Below, one piece after another: positions 1 through 7,357 of a stretch of DNA of 35,021 nt. A model generated the notes under the pieces. That model did no database searches and was not told where the DNA came from. It worked only from the letters and a program-made list of their open reading frames with translations. Positions within the stretch are counted from its first letter, which is position 1. Every line of letters starts with the position of its first letter. The stretch comes from a bacterium (GTDB lineage Bacteria > Bacillota > Limnochordia > DTU080 > RSA5): contig PKEU01000089.1 of NCBI GenBank assembly GCA_002919195.1, positions 1 to 35,021 on the forward strand. Reading direction: 5' to 3'. Made by a program: the position numbers and the translations under genes.

Positions 1-1063
1 TCTCGCGCGGGTCGAGCAGCGGCTGTTCGATCCAGAGCCTCAAGAGCCGCCCGCCCATCGCGGTCTGGGTCCGGTCGAGCACCCACAGGAGCGATCCCCG
101 CCGCTGCTGGGAACGGATGGTCTGCACCAGCTCCAGGTTCCTGCGGGTCGCCGGGTCCAACACCATGTACGTGGAGGAGGAGTAGGTCACCAGGCGGGTG
201 ATCTGTCCCAGAGCCCCTTTTTGCGTTTGGATGAGGTAGTCGATCACCACGCCCGCCGCCCGGACTGCCAGCGGCAGCCTCTCGCAGCCGAAACCTTCCA
301 GAGACGCCGTTTTGAAGTGATCGAGGAGCAGGCGGCGCGCCGAAGAAAAGCTCAACGCGGGATCGGGCAGCACTTCAACGGTGCCTGGGCAGGCCTGGAC
401 CAAGAGCTCGCGCTCCGGCTGGAGGAATGGGTCGCCAAAAGCAGGATCGAGGAGGAGTTCGGCGGGATGCAGGCGCGCGATCTCGTCTCTCACCACGGCG
501 AGGGCGTCGTCGCCCTCGATCTGGGTGCACATAAACTCGCCGGTCGACAAGTCACACGCGGCGACACCGTAAACGCCTCCCCCCTCGGGGAGGAGGCGCT
601 CCTGAGCCGCCGCTGGCTCTGGATCAAACCCCGACCTTTGTGCCCCCGCTCCCCGGGGCCGGTCCCCGCGGGTGACGGCCACTAGGAAGTTGTGCTCCCG
701 GGCTTTTAGCATTCCCGCCTCTGTGACGGTCCCAGGGGTGACGACCCGGACGACTTCGCGCCGGACGACACCTTTGGCGAGCTTTGGATCTTCGACTTGC
801 TCGCAGATCGCCACCTTGTGGCCCGCCGCCACCAGCTGGGCGATATAACCCTCGGCGGAGTGGTACGGCACGCCGCACATGGGGATGCGCCGGCCTTTCC
901 CCGCTTCCCGGGAGGTGAGGGTGATCTCGAGTAGCCGGGAAGCAAGGATGGCGTCTTCGTCAAACATCTCATAAAAATCCCCGAGGCGAAAGAAGACGAT
1001 ACACCCCGGGTACTGGTTTTTCACGTCGTAATACTGGCGGAGCATTGGAGTGAGGCTTGACAT
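1..1063 (-). CDS. mutS: DNA mismatch repair protein MutS, N-terminal part (3' end outside window)
   Basis: MutS recognises mismatches and small loops in newly copied DNA and recruits MutL. About 354 residues are visible, starting at an ATG (1063-1061) preceded by an AAGGTG Shine-Dalgarno. Residues 30-34 read FYEMF, the Phe-x-Glu mismatch-reading motif of MutS domain I (F30, E32). The following GVPYHSAEGYI and VAICEQVEDP stretches are also typical of domain I. The connector domain follows, and the start of the lever domain is seen near the edge (SLLWVLDRTQTAMGGRLLR). The ATPase domain and stop codon lie outside the window. It is the third gene after miaB and the PRC-barrel gene, as in the miaB-mutS-mutL layout common in Bacillota, so mutL may follow. 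The identity is secure; only completeness cannot be judged. Confidence 0.97.
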   Translation of the reverse strand, partial: MSSLTPMLRQYYDVKNQYPGCIVFFRLGDFYEMFDEDAILASRLLEITLTSREAGKGRRIPMCGVPYHSAEGYIAQLVAAGHKVAICEQVEDPKLAKGVVRREVVRVVTPGTVTEAGMLKAREHNFLVAVTRGDRPRGAGAQRSGFDPEPAAAQERLLPEGGGVYGVAACDLSTGEFMCTQIEGDDALAVVRDEIARLHPAELLLDPAFGDPFLQPERELLVQACPGTVEVLPDPALSFSSARRLLLDHFKTASLEGFGCERLPLAVRAAGVVIDYLIQTQKGALGQITRLVTYSSSTYMVLDPATRRNLELVQTIRSQQRRGSLLWVLDRTQTAMGGRLLRLWIEQPLLDPRE

Positions 1064-1103
1064 CGATCAGCGCACCTTCCTTGCTCCCAAAAGGCCAAGA
1101 GCA

Positions 1104-1529
1104 TCAACTGTCGCTTTCGGGGGGCATGTTGCGCCTCGCAGCTTCCTCCTCGAGCCAGTAGGGCGTTCGCCGCAAAACGGCGTACAGCGCCGCCTCATAA
1201 TCTTTGCTCATGGTCTGCCGAAACGCTGGGAGCTCTGCGATATCGTCTTTCGTGAGGCTGGAGTAGACGCGATCTTCGGTGATGTCGACGATGGTGTTGG
1301 CCGGAAGAAGGATGTGCCGCTCCCTTTCGAGGTCGTGGACCACCAGATACCGGATGGTGTACATCCGCGGCTCGATCACTTGCCGGATGACGGGTCCGAT
1401 TTCGGCGCCGTCGGTGGTGATCACCAGCGACTGCCAAACCTCTCTGGAGCCTGTCTCATACAGCGTTTGCTCGGGATCGAGGGGAATGACCCGCGCTTTG
1501 GGGGGGCTGGACCGCACGCGTTTTTTCAC
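1104..1529 (-). CDS. PRC-barrel domain protein
   Basis: A 141-residue soluble protein. The core (SLVITTDGAEIGPVIRQVIE, then YTIRYLVVHDLERERHILLP, then NTIVDITEDRVY) has the repeating beta-strand pattern of PRC-barrel domains. That fold is found in the ribosome-maturation factor RimM, the photosynthetic reaction-centre H subunit and many small stand-alone proteins. The frame is open six codons further upstream to an ATG at 1547, but GGAAGGAGC (1537-1545) sits 8 bases before a GTG at 1529-1527, which I take as the start (VKKRVRSS). The C-terminal third is alpha-helical and charged and resembles nothing I can name. It lies between miaB and mutS in one transcription unit, where Bacillus carries ymcA and cotE. 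No enzymatic residues are apparent. A sensor, adaptor or RNA-binding role is only a guess. Confidence 0.75.
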   Translation of the reverse strand: MKKRVRSSPPKARVIPLDPEQTLYETGSREVWQSLVITTDGAEIGPVIRQVIEPRMYTIRYLVVHDLERERHILLPANTIVDITEDRVYSSLTKDDIAELPAFRQTMSKDYEAALYAVLRRTPYWLEEEAARRNMPPESDS

Positions 1530-1614
1530 CGTGCACGCTCCTTCCATGGATGAGAGCAGGCCGAACCGTCCACTTCACAACAAGCCCTTCCGCGCCGCGA
1601 GCACGGGGCTTGGA

Positions 1615-3018
1615 TCAACCGACCAACTCGCCCGAGAGGCTCCACGTCTGAGCTTCTACCACGCGGACATCGACGGTCTTGCCGATGAGCTCTTGGCCTC
1701 CCGCAAAAACGACCAGCTTGTTTTGGCGAGAACGCCCCGAGAGTTTGCTGGGATCTTTGTGGCTTACGCCCTCGACCAGCACCTCAACGGTGCGCCCCAC
1801 CCATTCCTCGTTCTTTTTGCGGCTGATCCGATTTTGCACCTCGATCAGGTGATAGATGCGGTCTCGCTTGACGTCTTCGGGCACTTGCTCCTTGAGGCGG
1901 GTGGCCGGTGTGCCGATGCGGGGCGAATAGATAAACATAAACGCGCCGTCAAACTCGACTTCCTCGACGAGGCGAATCGTCTCCATGAAATCTTCGTCTG
2001 TCTCGCCGGGAAAACCGACGATGATGTCCGTCGTGATCGCAAGATCCGGTATGGCGGCTCTCATTTTCTCCACCAAGCGCAAGTACTGCTCTCGGGTGTA
2101 GCGCCGTCCCATCCGCCTCAAAGTGCGGTCGCTGCCGGCCTGGACCGGCAAGTGGACGTGTTCGCACACCTTTTCGGCCCTCGCCATCACCTCGACGACA
2201 TCGTCGGTGAAGTGCTTCGGGTGGGGCGACGTAAACCGGATGCGCTCGATCCCGGGGACCTGGTTGACCTCGTCGAGGAGGCGGGCAAAGTTTTCCCCTC
2301 CAGGAAGGTCGTTGCCATAGGCGTTGACATTTTGACCGAGCAGCATGATCTCTTTGTAGCCCTGCTCACCCAAGGAGCGGCATTCGGCCAAGATCTGCTC
2401 CATCGCCCGGGAGCGCTCTTTGCCCCGGACGTAGGGGACGATGCAGTACGTGCAAAACTCATTGCACCCGTAGATGATGGTCACGTAGGCCTTGAGCTTT
2501 CCTTCCCGCTGGACAGGAAGGCCCTCGACCACGTCTCCTTCTTCGTGCCAAACCTCGATGACCCGCTCGCCCGTCACCCGCACTTTGTGCAAGAGCTCGG
2601 GCAAGCGGTGGATGTTGTGGGTGCCAAAGACCAGGTCGACGTGCTCAAGGCTTTGCCGGATCCGTTCGAGCTCCGCCTTTTGTTGCACCATGCAGCCGCA
2701 GATGCCGATGATGAGATCGGGGTTTCTCTCTTTCAGCTGCCGGAGCATGTGGAGCTGGCCATACACCCTCCGCTCGGGGTTTTCCCTGACGGAGCAGGTG
2801 TTGTAAAGGATGAGGTCCGCCTCTACAGGCGTCGCGACCTCCACGTAACCCATCTGAGAGAGCATCCCGAGGATGATCTCGCTGTCGTGCTCGTTCATCT
2901 GGCAGCCGAGAGTCTGGATCCAGACGCCCTTTTGCCCAGGCTTCTTCTCTTGCAGGCGCCGCTGGAGCTCATCCTCCTCGACACGCCCGATGACAGGCAG
3001 CTCGATCACATCGTTCAC
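1615..3018 (-). CDS. miaB: tRNA-2-methylthio-N6-dimethylallyladenosine synthase MiaB
   Basis: Radical-SAM methylthiotransferase that converts i6A37 to ms2i6A37 in tRNAs reading UNN codons. The 467-residue product has the three-part family layout. The N-terminal UPF0004 domain carries cysteines for the auxiliary 4Fe-4S cluster (C39 in TLGCQMN, C75 in NTCSVRE, C109 in GCM). The radical-SAM cluster is CNEFCTYC (C185, C189, C192). A C-terminal TRAM RNA-binding domain covers roughly residues 400-465. The start is a GTG at 3018-3016 with a weak GGTGG-type ribosome site; the frame has no better start. It is the first gene of a miaB, PRC-barrel, mutS unit driven by the promoter at 3042-3071. The length and all six cysteines match MiaB rather than MtaB or RimO, and the link to mutS supports the same choice. 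Confidence 0.96.
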   Translation of the reverse strand: MNDVIELPVIGRVEEDELQRRLQEKKPGQKGVWIQTLGCQMNEHDSEIILGMLSQMGYVEVATPVEADLILYNTCSVRENPERRVYGQLHMLRQLKERNPDLIIGICGCMVQQKAELERIRQSLEHVDLVFGTHNIHRLPELLHKVRVTGERVIEVWHEEGDVVEGLPVQREGKLKAYVTIIYGCNEFCTYCIVPYVRGKERSRAMEQILAECRSLGEQGYKEIMLLGQNVNAYGNDLPGGENFARLLDEVNQVPGIERIRFTSPHPKHFTDDVVEVMARAEKVCEHVHLPVQAGSDRTLRRMGRRYTREQYLRLVEKMRAAIPDLAITTDIIVGFPGETDEDFMETIRLVEEVEFDGAFMFIYSPRIGTPATRLKEQVPEDVKRDRIYHLIEVQNRISRKKNEEWVGRTVEVLVEGVSHKDPSKLSGRSRQNKLVVFAGGQELIGKTVDVRVVEAQTWSLSGELVG

Positions 3019-3041
3019 CCCAATCCACCAGCATCTATGTC

Positions 3042-3071
3042 ATTATAGCAAACCGACGAGAGAGCGCACAA
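3042..3071 (-). promoter_or_regulatory. Housekeeping promoter of miaB operon
   Basis: On the minus strand a perfect extended -10 element, TGCTATAAT (TATAAT at 3047-3042), lies 18 bases downstream of TTGTGC (3071-3066). Transcription would begin near 3035, leaving a leader of only about 17 bases before the miaB GTG. The match to the sigma-A consensus is among the best in the window. Confidence 0.75.
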
Positions 3072-3141
3072 CCGGAAGCCCCGGCCGGCCGGGAATCCGC
3101 TTCAACCAGGTCTTCCAAGACCAGGACGCGCGGCTTTCGGC

Positions 3142-4227
3142 ATGCCGCAGGGGTTTGACGCCCGATGGCGAACCAAGATGGTCATGTCGATGCGTTCTGG
3201 CAGGTTTTTGGGATCACCCGGCCCGGCGGCGGCGTGCGCAGCGTTGTTGGCTTGGGCTCTCGTCTTGCTCTACCCAGCGTCGCCGGTGGCTGCCCGTGAT
3301 GTCCCTTCATTTTTCCGCGCTGTGGCCGTGGTGTGGTTTCTGCTCAACGTGTACCTCTGGCTGGTCCCCCCTTGGCGGCAGCTCGTGATCGAACGGCGGG
3401 GGCCGCTCTTGGGATTTGGCTTCGCCTTTGGCGCCGCCCTCATCAGCCTCGTGGCCGACGCTTTTTCCCGGGGTTGGCTGGCCGCGTTGGGGCTTGGAGC
3501 CTGGCGTTTTCTCGTCCTTTTCCTTCCATTCCTGCCTCCTTTGGTAGCGAGGCTCCCCTACCGCCCTCGCGGGATCGACCTAGGCGTCGTGATCCTCAGC
3601 CTCCTCCTACCGATCCTCCCCGGCTTTCAATCGCTCTGGTTTCCGGTGGATCTTCTCGGCCAGGGAGGTGGGCTTTTTCGCTCAGGCCTTGGACCGGGCG
3701 CCCTCAGCGCGGCGGCGCTTCTTTGGACGTACTTTTACGGGATCCGTTTTTGGACTCTGGCTCCTCTCGATTTCAAGGCCCGGCCAGGCGACCTCGGCGC
3801 CATCGCCGCGGCCTCCTTTCTAAGCCTTGTCGCGGCCGTCCTCCTGCGCTGGCTGCCCGGAGAGCTAGGCTCCGTGTGGCCGGTGTTGCCGGCCGGCGTT
3901 TGGGAGGCGGCGTGGTGGCTTCTCACCGGGATCGGCTTGGCCGCCCTCTTTGAAACACTCGTGTTCCGGAGCATCCTACAGGCGTGGATCACGCAAGGGC
4001 TCACGCGCCGGCTCTCCAAAAAGACGCCAATGCCAAGGCTGCTGGCCGCCGCCGCTGCCGCCTTGCTCCATGCGGTATACGGTCCCTTCGGGCTTTCGCC
4101 GGAGCTCGGCTTTGTGATATCCTTGGCATTGGGCTTGGTCTACACCCGGTCCAATCGCTACTTCCCGGCGGCGGTGGCACACGGGCTTATCTTGTTGGTG
4201 CTGGCCGTCGCGGGAAGGTTCTTGTAG
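3142..4227 (+). CDS. CPBP-like intramembrane protease family protein (divergent)
   Basis: A 361-residue polytopic membrane protein with about eight to ten hydrophobic segments. The C-terminal third resembles CPBP (Abi/CAAX-type) glutamic intramembrane proteases: FETLVFRSIL fits motif 1, LLHAVYG fits motif 2, and AVAHGLIL fits motif 3. In canonical motif 1 (EExxxR) two glutamates precede the arginine; here only the first is kept and the second is threonine (E-T-L-V-F-R). Activity is therefore uncertain. Family roles include protein maturation, bacteriocin self-immunity and secretion. The start is unsure: ATG codons occur at 3142, 3178, 3184 and 3190, none with a clear Shine-Dalgarno. It is divergent from miaB and is followed, after about 120 bases, by the ThyX-like gene on the same strand, with no terminator between them. 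Confidence 0.6.
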   Translation: MPQGFDARWRTKMVMSMRSGRFLGSPGPAAACAALLAWALVLLYPASPVAARDVPSFFRAVAVVWFLLNVYLWLVPPWRQLVIERRGPLLGFGFAFGAALISLVADAFSRGWLAALGLGAWRFLVLFLPFLPPLVARLPYRPRGIDLGVVILSLLLPILPGFQSLWFPVDLLGQGGGLFRSGLGPGALSAAALLWTYFYGIRFWTLAPLDFKARPGDLGAIAAASFLSLVAAVLLRWLPGELGSVWPVLPAGVWEAAWWLLTGIGLAALFETLVFRSILQAWITQGLTRRLSKKTPMPRLLAAAAAALLHAVYGPFGLSPELGFVISLALGLVYTRSNRYFPAAVAHGLILLVLAVAGRFL

Positions 4228-4307
4228 CGCTTCTTACCCCAACCGGACGGAAGTAGGTCCTGCTAAAGCCGCTCCCTGGGGGGAAACCATCGAACCGGCA
4301 AAGTTTC

Positions 4308-4331
4308 GAATACGCAACGGAATACGCAACG
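4308..4331 (+). repeat. Perfect tandem 12-bp direct repeat
   Basis: GAATACGCAACG occurs twice head to tail (4308-4319 and 4320-4331), ending 3 bases before the Shine-Dalgarno of the ThyX-like gene. It could be an operator or part of a leader RNA. No promoter elements are clear around it. Confidence 0.7.
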
Positions 4332-4347
4332 ATTGAGGTGGTACGCG

Positions 4348-5889
4348 GTGAGCGACGAGCGACGCGACGTGTCTTACGCCCGAGACGAGACGGCCCGTAA
4401 GGTCTTTGCCGTCTTGGGAATTCCCCCTGAGGAGCTGGCCTATACCATGGCCTCCTACTCCCGGAGCCGCCGCAGCTTTTTGGAGAGCAACCGCTACATC
4501 ACCGGGCAAAAGGCGGCTAATTTCCTAGAAACCTTTTACTTTGCGTACGGCCACCGGAGCATCGCCGACATGGCCCACATCCCCTTGGCCATCGAAAACA
4601 TCAGCATCCTGGCAGCGATTGAGGTCGTCGCCGAACAACTTTGGGACGGCCAAGAGCGGAGCACGCGCTACCAGGACTTTACTGTCACAGGCTACTGCGT
4701 TCCCCAAGAAATCCAAGAGGGGACGCTTCAAAACGAATACGTCGCCGCCGCAGACGCGCTCTTTGCCGCCTATGAAAAGGTGAGCGCCGCCGTTTACCAG
4801 TACTACCTCGACACGGTGGAAAAGCCTGAGTCCATGGAGGAAAAGGATTTTGCCCGCACCTTGCGGGCCAGGGCCTTTGATGTAGGGCGTTACTGCCTGC
4901 CGCTCGCCACCCACACCAGCGTCGGCCAGATCACCTCCGCCCGGACGCTGGAACGCCAGATCAGCCGGCTCCTCGCCAGCCCCTTCGGCGAGGTGCGGCG
5001 CGTTGCGGAGGCCATGCGCGAGGCGGGCCGGGCGCCGGCCCGTAACCCCAGAGATGAAAGGCTCCTGGAGCTCCTGGAGGAGTTGGGCGATGACGCCGCG
5101 GCTTTGGGCGCTTTGCGAGAAGCGCTGCAACCGGTGGCAGCCGCCCCCACTCTAGTCAAGTACACGGCGCCCGACATTTACCGCATCGAGACGCTCAAAA
5201 TCATGCGCGAGGTCTACGAAGGCCTCCTGGGTAAGGTGCCTGTAGGCGTGACCGAAGCCGTCACGCTGGTCGAAGTGGACGATCCGGCCGTGGAGGCCCT
5301 CTCCAAGCTCTTGTATACGGTGGGGCGCCATCCCTTTAGCCAGATCGTCTTGCACGTGCAGACGCTGAGCCGGCCCGAGATCCGGGAACTGTTGGAAATG
5401 GCCTTTCAAGAGCGGGGGCAGCACGACGAGTGGCTGCCTGAGTTTCGCGTGGGCTATCTCAATTTTGACGTGGTCATGGATATCGGAGCCTTTCGGGACT
5501 TGCACCGGCACCGCCGGTGCCAAAAGTACCGGCAGCCCTTTTCCACCCATTTGGGATTTGACGAACCCGAAGCGGTTGCCCTCGCCGGCGCGGAAACGGT
5601 CTACCGCGAGGCGATGAAGCAAGCCTTTGCCGTCTCTGAAAAGATCGAAGCGGCCCAGCCACCCTTGGGGGCGTACATCCTTCCCCTGGGCACCCGCTGC
5701 CGCGCCCTCTTTTCTATGGACTGGGCCGAACTGGCCTACATAGCGGAGCTGCGGACGCGGCCGAGCGGGCACTTTTCCTACCGGCGCATCGCCTACGAGA
5801 TGTATCAAAAGGCGATTCGCTTTTATCCTGATATGGCCCCTTATGTGCGGGCCGTCGATCCAGCTTATGAGGACTTGACCGAGCGCTGA
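4348..5889 (+). CDS. Internally duplicated ThyX-like (FAD-dependent thymidylate synthase family) protein
   Basis: A 513-residue protein made of two ThyX-like halves. Half one (about residues 30-230) has GHRSIAD (68-74), a central helix ending in STRY (105-108), and a LPLATHTSVGQITSARTLER stretch like the ThyX C-terminal part. Half two (about 320-500) has RHR (387-389), then ILPLGTRCRALFSMDWAELA and the final helix. Canonical ThyX is about 220-250 residues with one RHR-x7-SxRY signature. Here half one keeps SxRY but has AEQ for RHR, while half two keeps RHR but has proline in place of the serine. ThyX methylates dUMP using methylene-tetrahydrofolate and FAD; whether this protein does so is unknown. 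An upstream TTG (4333) keeps the frame open, but GAGGTGG (4335-4341) places the start at GTG 4348. Its last 25 bases overlap the convergent 74-residue gene. Confidence 0.8.
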   Translation: MSDERRDVSYARDETARKVFAVLGIPPEELAYTMASYSRSRRSFLESNRYITGQKAANFLETFYFAYGHRSIADMAHIPLAIENISILAAIEVVAEQLWDGQERSTRYQDFTVTGYCVPQEIQEGTLQNEYVAAADALFAAYEKVSAAVYQYYLDTVEKPESMEEKDFARTLRARAFDVGRYCLPLATHTSVGQITSARTLERQISRLLASPFGEVRRVAEAMREAGRAPARNPRDERLLELLEELGDDAAALGALREALQPVAAAPTLVKYTAPDIYRIETLKIMREVYEGLLGKVPVGVTEAVTLVEVDDPAVEALSKLLYTVGRHPFSQIVLHVQTLSRPEIRELLEMAFQERGQHDEWLPEFRVGYLNFDVVMDIGAFRDLHRHRRCQKYRQPFSTHLGFDEPEAVALAGAETVYREAMKQAFAVSEKIEAAQPPLGAYILPLGTRCRALFSMDWAELAYIAELRTRPSGHFSYRRIAYEMYQKAIRFYPDMAPYVRAVDPAYEDLTER

Positions 5890-6089
5890 AGGATCTGGGC
5901 GCGGTAAGTCTCGCCCTTCAGGAACACCTTGCACCAGTCGCCGCACACGGGCCCCACCTGGAGCTTGGCGCCCACCTCGACGTCGTGGGCGGCGATGACT
6001 CCCAGCACGTGACCGGCGTCGGTCTCGACGATGACGCCCGAAGCATCCTGCTCAACGCCGACCACCGAGTAGATGTCTCCCTTTTTCAC
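5865..6089 (-). CDS. Small conserved-looking protein of unknown function (74 aa, CGDWC motif)
   Basis: I do not recognise the family. The start is well supported: AGGAGG lies 7 bases before GTG 6089-6087 (VKKGDIYSVVG). The sequence is beta-rich with alternating hydrophobic residues, as in small barrel folds, and has a CGDWC pair of cysteines near residues 49-53. There is no signal peptide or membrane segment. It follows thiI by 18 bases, and the cysteine desulfurase gene is upstream of thiI. A role in sulfur or persulfide handling is possible from position alone. The stop codon lies inside the 3' end of the convergent ThyX-like gene, giving a 25-base antisense coding overlap with no terminator visible. 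It could be lineage-specific. Confidence 0.6.
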   Translation of the reverse strand: MKKGDIYSVVGVEQDASGVIVETDAGHVLGVIAAHDVEVGAKLQVGPVCGDWCKVFLKGETYRAQILQRSVKSS

Positions 6090-6107
6090 TGAATCTCCTC
6101 CTCGGCT

Positions 6108-7307
6108 CTAGAGTGACAGCGATGGTTCCAGGACGGGCTCGACCACGTCAACGGTGGCTACGGCCTCGTCGACCAGTTCATCGATGGGCATGTCCGCTTC
6201 GGCCGCTCGCACTCGTTCGATGCGCGGCCGGGTTTCGGGCCGGTCCGGCACAAAGAGCGTGCAGCAGTCGGGATAAGGCAAGACCGAAAGGTCGTAGGTG
6301 CCGATCTGTTGGGCAAGCTCAACGATCTCGCCTTTGTCCATCGCCACCAGCGGCCGCAAAATCGGCATGGAGGTCACCTCATTGATCGCGGCCATGCTCT
6401 CCAGGGTCTGGCTTGCCACCTGGCCGACACTCTCTCCGGTGATCAACGCGGGTATGCCGTGCTGCGCCGCGATACGGCTCGCGATCCGGAGCATCATCCT
6501 CCGCATCACGGTGATCGTCATCGCCGGTGGCACATGCTGGCGGATGGCAGTCTGCGCGGGTGTGAAGTTGACGACGTACACCGGGATAGGCTCAAAGCTA
6601 TAACGGCTCAACACCCCGGCAAGGTCGATCACCTTCTCTTTCGACCGGTCCGACGTAAACGGGAAACTGTGAAAGTGGATCGCCCGCAGGCGGATGCCTC
6701 GCTTCATCGCGAGCCACCCCGCGACGGGGGAGTCGATGCCGCCTGAAAGCAACAAAAGCCCTTCGCTGCTCGAACCCACGGGCAAGCCACCCGGACCCGG
6801 CAGGATCTCCGTGTAAAGGTAAATCGCCTTTTCGCGCACCTCCACGTGGAGGACGAAATCCGGCGCGTGCACGTCCACTTCCAAGCGTGGGAACGCCCTC
6901 AACAGGTACCCGCCGAATCGCCCGTTGAGCTCCGGGCTAGTCAAGGGAAACTGCTTGTTGGATCGTTTGGCCTCCACCTTAAACCGCACCGGACCTTTGG
7001 TGGCCTGCAGCTTCTCTTCGACCAAAAGGCGCGCTCCCGCGAGCGCTTCGTCCAGGGAAAGGGGAGCCGCTTTGGCCGGGCTGATCGAGACGACGCCAAA
7101 GACGGAGCGCAAGCGGTCGATGGCCTGGCGAGGCGCCTCTCGGCCGCCAAAATCGACGACGATGCGACCGTGCTCCCTCCGGACGGAAGCCTCAATCTCT
7201 GGCCCCAGCGCCCGCCGCAGATTTTGGACCAGGCGATTTTCAAAGGCCGGGCGATTTTTCCCTTTCAGTCCGATCTCCCCATAACGGACGAGCACCACGC
7301 TCTCCAC
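6108..7307 (-). CDS. thiI: tRNA 4-thiouridine synthase ThiI
   Basis: ATP-dependent sulfurtransferase that activates U8 of tRNA for thiolation and can feed sulfur to thiamine biosynthesis. The 399-residue protein has the ferredoxin-like and THUMP RNA-binding region (about residues 1-170), then the PP-loop ATP pyrophosphatase motif SGGIDSP (188-194), and a PDCCT cysteine motif near residue 348. There is no C-terminal rhodanese domain, so this is the short form usual in Bacillota, which receives sulfur directly from a partner cysteine desulfurase. That partner is encoded just upstream with a 50-base gap. The GTG start (7307-7305) has AAAGGAG 8-9 bases ahead. A role in s4U8 is favoured over thiamine synthesis because no thi genes are nearby. 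Confidence 0.95.
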   Translation of the reverse strand: MESVVLVRYGEIGLKGKNRPAFENRLVQNLRRALGPEIEASVRREHGRIVVDFGGREAPRQAIDRLRSVFGVVSISPAKAAPLSLDEALAGARLLVEEKLQATKGPVRFKVEAKRSNKQFPLTSPELNGRFGGYLLRAFPRLEVDVHAPDFVLHVEVREKAIYLYTEILPGPGGLPVGSSSEGLLLLSGGIDSPVAGWLAMKRGIRLRAIHFHSFPFTSDRSKEKVIDLAGVLSRYSFEPIPVYVVNFTPAQTAIRQHVPPAMTITVMRRMMLRIASRIAAQHGIPALITGESVGQVASQTLESMAAINEVTSMPILRPLVAMDKGEIVELAQQIGTYDLSVLPYPDCCTLFVPDRPETRPRIERVRAAEADMPIDELVDEAVATVDVVEPVLEPSLSL

Positions 7308-7357
7308 GGCGCACTCTCCTTTCGCGTCCCGCCACTCGCGAAGGACGCGGGCTTCTC

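Noticed and set aside
1279-3048. A 589-codon open frame on the plus strand.
   Set aside because: It lies opposite miaB and the PRC gene; its translation has no recognisable domain and it exists because GC-rich antisense frames rarely contain stops. miaB has all its cysteines.
3080-3093. Perfect palindrome CCCGGCCGGCCGGG between miaB and the CPBP-like gene.
   Set aside because: Simple GC repetition with no loop or U tract; such sequence arises easily in this base composition.
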